Source: Stagnihabitans lacustris (GTDB lineage: Bacteria; Pseudomonadota; Alphaproteobacteria; Rhodobacterales; Rhodobacteraceae). From it: a stretch of 44,205 bases of DNA. The DNA lies in NCBI RefSeq assembly GCF_025950525.1, contig NZ_JAPDGS010000015.1, positions 1 through 44,205 on the forward strand, written 5' to 3'. Made by a program: the position numbers and the translations under genes. Position 1 is the stretch's first letter. The number at the start of each line of letters is the position of its first letter. Under the pieces are notes generated by a model. That model made no database searches. It was not told the origin of the DNA and worked only from the letters and a program-made list of their open reading frames with translations. Positions 40,897-44,205 of the stretch are shown piece by piece.

Positions 40897-41784
40897 ATGG
40901 TCGGAATGGAAATGGAAGGCAGCCTGGACCTATCGGCATACGAAAGGCCGCACGTTCAGGATATGGCTTCCCCGTTCCGCTATCCGGGAGGAAAGGGCTT
41001 CCTCACCGGCTATCTTGGTTCGAAGCTATCCGAGATCAAAGCGGGCGAAAGGCACTATGCCGAGCCGTTCTGCGGGGGGGCCGGAGCGGCCTTGAATCTT
41101 TTGAAGTCTGGCGTTGCCGACGTCATCCATTTGAACGATGCCGACATCCGGGTCTATTCGGCCTGGCGAGCCATGTTGTTCGAAACCGACCGCTTCCTAG
41201 ACCGTTTGCGCGACGCAAAGGTGGACATGGAAGAATGGGACAGGTCGATCGATCTGGTTCAGAACGCAGACAATTCGAAAGACTATTCCTTCGATTTGGG
41301 GTTCGCGACCTATTTCATCAATCGCACCAGCAGGTCGGGAATTATCTTAGGCGCAGGGCCGATCGGCGGCTATGCGCAAACCGGGCGGTGGAAGATCGAC
41401 GCCCGGTGGTATCGGGAGACCATGTCTTCGCGAATTCGCTGGCTCGGGAGCGCGCGAGACCGCGTTCGGCTGACGAACGAAGACGCTCTGACGTTCATGG
41501 CTAGGTCCAGAACCCGTTTGCCCCTTGACGACTGCTTGATCTTCGTCGACCCCCCTTATGTGCAGGTCGGATCGCGGCTTTACCTCAATGCGATGAACGA
41601 GGCGAAGCACAGCGCACTGGCCGATATGCTCCAGGGCGGGACTTTTCCGAATTGGATTCTTACCTACGACAACCATCCGCTGATCCACGAGCTATACGCT
41701 GATCGAAGGATCGAGACTATTTCGGTCAACTATAGCCTCAGGACCACTCGCAAGGAAAAGGAAGTCCTTCTTCGGTCCTTCTAG
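40897..41784 (+). CDS. D12-class (Dam-type) N6-adenine methyltransferase
   Basis: 295 aa from ATG 40897 (ATG 40906 and 40912 are alternatives). SPFRYPGGKG (25-34), YAEPFCGGAGAAL (54-66) and catalytic VDPPYV (217-222) mark the Dam/D12 family, which methylates adenine in short sites such as GATC. Base composition is more AT-rich than the preceding genes. It converges on the nuclease-like gene, and both stop codons share one CTAG (41781..41784). Together with the two leftward genes beyond it this looks like a methylase/nuclease conflict cassette. Confidence 0.9.
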   Translation: MVGMEMEGSLDLSAYERPHVQDMASPFRYPGGKGFLTGYLGSKLSEIKAGERHYAEPFCGGAGAALNLLKSGVADVIHLNDADIRVYSAWRAMLFETDRFLDRLRDAKVDMEEWDRSIDLVQNADNSKDYSFDLGFATYFINRTSRSGIILGAGPIGGYAQTGRWKIDARWYRETMSSRIRWLGSARDRVRLTNEDALTFMARSRTRLPLDDCLIFVDPPYVQVGSRLYLNAMNEAKHSALADMLQGGTFPNWILTYDNHPLIHELYADRRIETISVNYSLRTTRKEKEVLLRSF

Positions 41785-42755
41785 GCGGCTAGCGCAAAGA
41801 CCCGATAGTCTGCGATCCAGCCGGTCAGTTGTGCCAAGTTTGCGGCTTCGTCCATGTTCATACCGCTCCTGGCAAGAGCGATGCCGACAAGCGCATGCTT
41901 CGGCGTCGTAAAACGGTCGCAGATATGCCCGTGCTGATTGGAAGCACGACGCCAAAGATGGCCGTCAGTGATCCTGAATGGAATCAAAGTTACAAAGTTA
42001 TGCTGGCCCGACCCTCGATCTTCGAAGAAGTCGTTCATGAACTGATTGTATTCGAGAGAAGCCGGTTTATCGACCCAATTGTGGCCTGATGCCAGTTGGC
42101 CGAACCAAATCGACGCGGGCGGCGGGCGAAGTTGATGCGGCCAAGCTATTACATCAATACCGCCGTCTTTGGACCTCGGTTGATGATCCCGGCCCGGAGT
42201 ATCTCGCGCCTTTAAACCTATACCCCAGCCTTCGGCACGACGCAGGGCTTCAAGGATGCTTTCCTTCGTTTCGCGCGGAAATCCAAGGCTGATTGCCGGG
42301 CCACCAGCATGGCCCGCCACGGCAAGCGTTCCTAAAATCTGATAAACGCGATTGCGAAGTCGTCTAAGGATGTCGCCTTCGGGTGGAACCGTAAGGATAG
42401 GCGAACGAGAAATGTGAGAAGCGATCAGGCACAGGAGGTAGAAACAAGCGTTCTCGCTGTCGGCCGAGGAAATCAGGCTAACTTCTTCGCCGTCCCCGCT
42501 CAAGTCGAAGGGGTAGGCCTCTCCCAAAGCGGTCTTTCGGTCGTTCAGTTCAGTTTCGATCTCTGCCCGGAACGCATCATCTGCCAGATCGAATTCCGCA
42601 ATATCCTCGGACTGTTCCTCTTGCAGGGTTTTGCGCCCACCTGAAAGTTCATCGAGCCTCGCCTTACCGAATTCATCAAAGAAGGCTCGAAGTTCCAACC
42701 AGTCGAGTTGAATATCTGCTCCCGCATTTGATGCGGGCAAAGCCAGCAATGCCAT
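41781..42755 (-). CDS. Putative nuclease, partner of ParB-like protein
   Basis: 324 aa from ATG 42755, one base after the ParB-like stop. The N-terminal half is helical (IQLDWLELRAFFDEFGKARLDEL). The C-terminal half has SKDGGIDVIAW (D201) followed by SIWFGQLASGHNW (Q220), reminiscent of PD-(D/E)XK nucleases with a Gln in place of the second acid; a clear lysine of the motif is not obvious. No ATPase motif. Lower GC than the phage average. I do not recognise a named family; the nuclease call rests on this motif and on the methylase next door. Confidence 0.5.
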   Translation of the reverse strand: MALLALPASNAGADIQLDWLELRAFFDEFGKARLDELSGGRKTLQEEQSEDIAEFDLADDAFRAEIETELNDRKTALGEAYPFDLSGDGEEVSLISSADSENACFYLLCLIASHISRSPILTVPPEGDILRRLRNRVYQILGTLAVAGHAGGPAISLGFPRETKESILEALRRAEGWGIGLKARDTPGRDHQPRSKDGGIDVIAWPHQLRPPPASIWFGQLASGHNWVDKPASLEYNQFMNDFFEDRGSGQHNFVTLIPFRITDGHLWRRASNQHGHICDRFTTPKHALVGIALARSGMNMDEAANLAQLTGWIADYRVFALAA

Positions 42756-42756
42756 T

Positions 42757-43893
42757 CTATTTCTTCTCGGCCTTAAGATTCTTCCGCTGCATGACAGCGA
42801 CGATGGCGTCGGCACGATCAGAGCAGCTTACCGCAAATTCCAAAAGTTCGGGCTGGGCCTCTGGGTCGTAATCCGCAGCGGTTTCGAGACTGGTCTTCAA
42901 GGTGGCGGCCGAAGCAACTATGTTCGCTGCAAACAAACTGGAGCGCGGCGTCGCCGTCACGACGGCATCTTCCAAATTGCCGCGTTCGGTAAGTTCGCGC
43001 AACGCTGCGGGGTGCGCGATCACCGACTTAAGGCGGTTCAAATCCTTGGCTTGGGTCTGAATGACTGGTTCAACTTCATCACGCTTTGATCCGTAAAGCC
43101 ACTTCAGAAGGCGCCGCAGTTCTTCGAGTTTAGCCTGGGGGACCGGGTTCACGATGGGGTCGGCGTTTCGCGCAGGACGGTCCATTCCGAGGTATGTCGT
43201 AAATTCGGCGTAGGCGAGGGCGGTGTAGAGATGGGAAAAGCTGAACGATTTCTTGGTTCGCTCATCTAAATCATAGACCCCAGCGCCTTCCGCTTGTCGG
43301 ATTACATATGCGGCGGTCACCATCCGCAAGAGGGTGTCGTGCTTGTCGCCCATCCGCAAAGCAATATCGGACAACGACAACCCGCCAGGTTTAGCCCGTT
43401 CGGTATCGAGCCACCGCAGCGCGAAAAGGGCCTTGGCATAGGCATCCCAGGCTTGCGGGCCATTGATGTGTTTGAAACCGATCAGGTTCTTCGCGCCGTC
43501 TTTGTCGGCCACCCGGAAAACGAGGATGTTTCGAAACGAAGCCAAGACGGCGTCGGGCAAACCGTGAGGGGTCGACACACCGCACTCTTTTGCAAGCGCC
43601 TTGTCCCGCAAACACTTGATCGCTGCCAGGCGCCTGTTGCCTTCAAGGACGACAAGGCGGTCGTCAGCGGCGTAGACGATCATCGGCTCGATGCCGATGT
43701 AACCGTTGAAGCCGAGAGATTGAATCAGTTCGCCCAAATCCGCGGTGCGATTCAGCTGGATGATGATGGCCTGATCCGAAGTGTTCTCGGGTTCTTTATC
43801 CGGTGTAAATCGGGGGTTATCCCGATCAAAGTCGAGAAGCTCGACCGAAACCGGAGTTGGTATGGACAGAGGGACGTCGTTTTCTATGGCCAT
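42757..43893 (-). CDS. ParB-like N-terminal domain protein (defence cassette)
   Basis: 378 aa. Residues ~15-130 are a ParB/Spo0J-type domain: LDFDRDNPRF, IGIEPMIVY, VVLEGNRRLAAIKCLRD (E84-R88 in the nucleotide-binding/active loop). ParB domains bind CTP or cleave nucleotides and occur in DNA-conflict proteins. The rest (helical, WDAYAKALFALRWL; LSLSDIALRMGDKHDTLLRMV is HTH-like) could bind DNA. No ParA, so not a partition protein. It and the downstream nuclease-like gene form a two-gene leftward operon next to attR, in lower-GC DNA. Confidence 0.8.
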   Translation of the reverse strand: MAIENDVPLSIPTPVSVELLDFDRDNPRFTPDKEPENTSDQAIIIQLNRTADLGELIQSLGFNGYIGIEPMIVYAADDRLVVLEGNRRLAAIKCLRDKALAKECGVSTPHGLPDAVLASFRNILVFRVADKDGAKNLIGFKHINGPQAWDAYAKALFALRWLDTERAKPGGLSLSDIALRMGDKHDTLLRMVTAAYVIRQAEGAGVYDLDERTKKSFSFSHLYTALAYAEFTTYLGMDRPARNADPIVNPVPQAKLEELRRLLKWLYGSKRDEVEPVIQTQAKDLNRLKSVIAHPAALRELTERGNLEDAVVTATPRSSLFAANIVASAATLKTSLETAADYDPEAQPELLEFAVSCSDRADAIVAVMQRKNLKAEKK

Positions 43894-44154
43894 GGCCGGT
43901 CTTCCATCATCTTCTCCGAGATTCGGGCAAAATCCGAACCCCGCGCGGCAACGCGCGTTTCAAGCAGTTCCCCGCACCTTGCCCGCGCGCTTGGTCAATG
44001 CCAACAGAAAAAGACGCCCGCGAAACGGTCTCCGTCTCGGTTTGAGCGATTTCTTCGTGGGTTGGAACGGAACGGGACCGGAACGGGAAACGTGAAAACC
44101 AAAGTGAAAACCCTCGGCGTCAAGGGCTTAGGTTGTCTGCTAACCTATTGAAAA
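43894..44154. other. Gene-free region inside attR
   Basis: 261 bp with no supported gene. It should hold the promoter of the leftward ParB-like operon. It contains a short repetitive stretch of GGAACGG/GGAACGGGA units (about 44064..44090) and two GTGAAAACC repeats, both possible integrase or excisionase binding sites. ATTGAAAAT (44147..44155) is inverted relative to ATTTTCAAT (44195..44203) in the core. Confidence 0.4.
44092..44112 (+). promoter_or_regulatory. Integrase arm-type sites (right arm, two copies)
   Basis: GTGAAAACC at 44092..44100 and 44104..44112, direct repeats 12 bp apart, about one helical turn, 43 bp from the core repeat. A third copy lies just inside attL (84..92). Confidence 0.5.
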
Positions 44155-44205
44155 TAGTGGTGCCCAGAGCCGGAATCGAACCAGCGACACGCGGATTTTC
44201 AATCC
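44155..44205. repeat. attR: attR: 51-bp direct repeat
   Basis: Exact copy of 1..51. On this side the minus-strand tRNA can continue beyond the window, so the phage core restores a whole tRNA-Phe. Crossover should occur within these 51 bp, which cover the anticodon loop to the CCA end. Confidence 0.9.
44158..44205 (-). tRNA. tRNA-Phe (GAA), 3' part, cut by the window edge
   Basis: Minus strand: anticodon loop TTGAAAA, variable loop GTGTC, T-arm GCTGG TTCGATT CCGGC, acceptor TCTGGGC, discriminator A, encoded CCA. The 5' half should lie to the right of the window. Confidence 0.8.

Noticed and set aside
42757..43893. Plasmid partition ParB (phage-plasmid lifestyle)
   Set aside because: No ParA, no parS-like repeats, and the element has an integrase and tRNA att sites; a conflict-related ParB domain fits better.

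Overview
This window reads as one complete temperate siphophage (prophage) lying between two identical 51-bp copies of the 3' part of a tRNA-Phe(GAA) gene, at 1..51 and 44155..44205. The DNA is GC-rich. The host is most likely an alphaproteobacterium: the distal tail is the gene-transfer-agent type (DUF2460, DUF2163, NlpC/P60 peptidase, GTA TIM-barrel protein), a GapR/DUF2312 protein is present, and the tRNA sequence fits that group. These family names come from reading the sequence and from memory, not from a search.

Layout from left to right. (1) 1-2.75 kb: attL, then a rightward V-M-R cassette (Vsr endonuclease, m5C methyltransferase, PD-(D/E)XK restriction enzyme). (2) 2.76-24.9 kb, all leftward: small and large terminase, gpW-like protein, portal, a prohead protease-capsid fusion, DUF2190 protein, head-tail and tail-completion proteins, tail tube, tail chaperones G/GT with a canonical -1 slippery site, tape measure, the GTA-type baseplate, a DUF2793 tail fibre, and lysis genes around a GH19 endolysin. 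(3) 25.0-26.0 kb: three rightward accessory genes, the last AT-rich and Cys-rich. (4) 33.3-25.9 kb, leftward and tightly overlapping: GapR-RMF-like fusion, AAA ATPase, HTH protein with an internal repeat cluster (possible origin), MT-A70 methylase, HTH and DUF6362 proteins, then ParB-like, DNA methylase and PLP-dependent enzyme. (5) 33.5-35.5 kb: immunity region with a SLATT-like membrane protein, DUF2513 protein, two divergent HTH regulators and five copies of a pseudo-palindrome GGANGNNNCNTCC. (6) 35.5-40.8 kb, rightward: small genes, tyrosine integrase, a TerB-like protein and a second m5C methylase. (7) 40.9-43.9 kb: Dam-type adenine methylase converging on a ParB-like plus nuclease-like pair in lower-GC DNA, then integrase arm-type repeats and attR.

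The phage carries five DNA methyltransferases, two ParB-like proteins and three known or suspected nucleases, so DNA modification and conflict are its main accessory theme. The best candidates for undescribed systems are the ParB/nuclease/Dam cassette beside attR and the ParB/methylase/PLP-enzyme triad at 25.9-28.3 kb. Structurally, the most striking item is a seven-repeat beta-propeller inserted into the TIM-barrel region of the baseplate protein. Long open frames antisense to the structural genes are by-products of GC-rich codon use and were left out.
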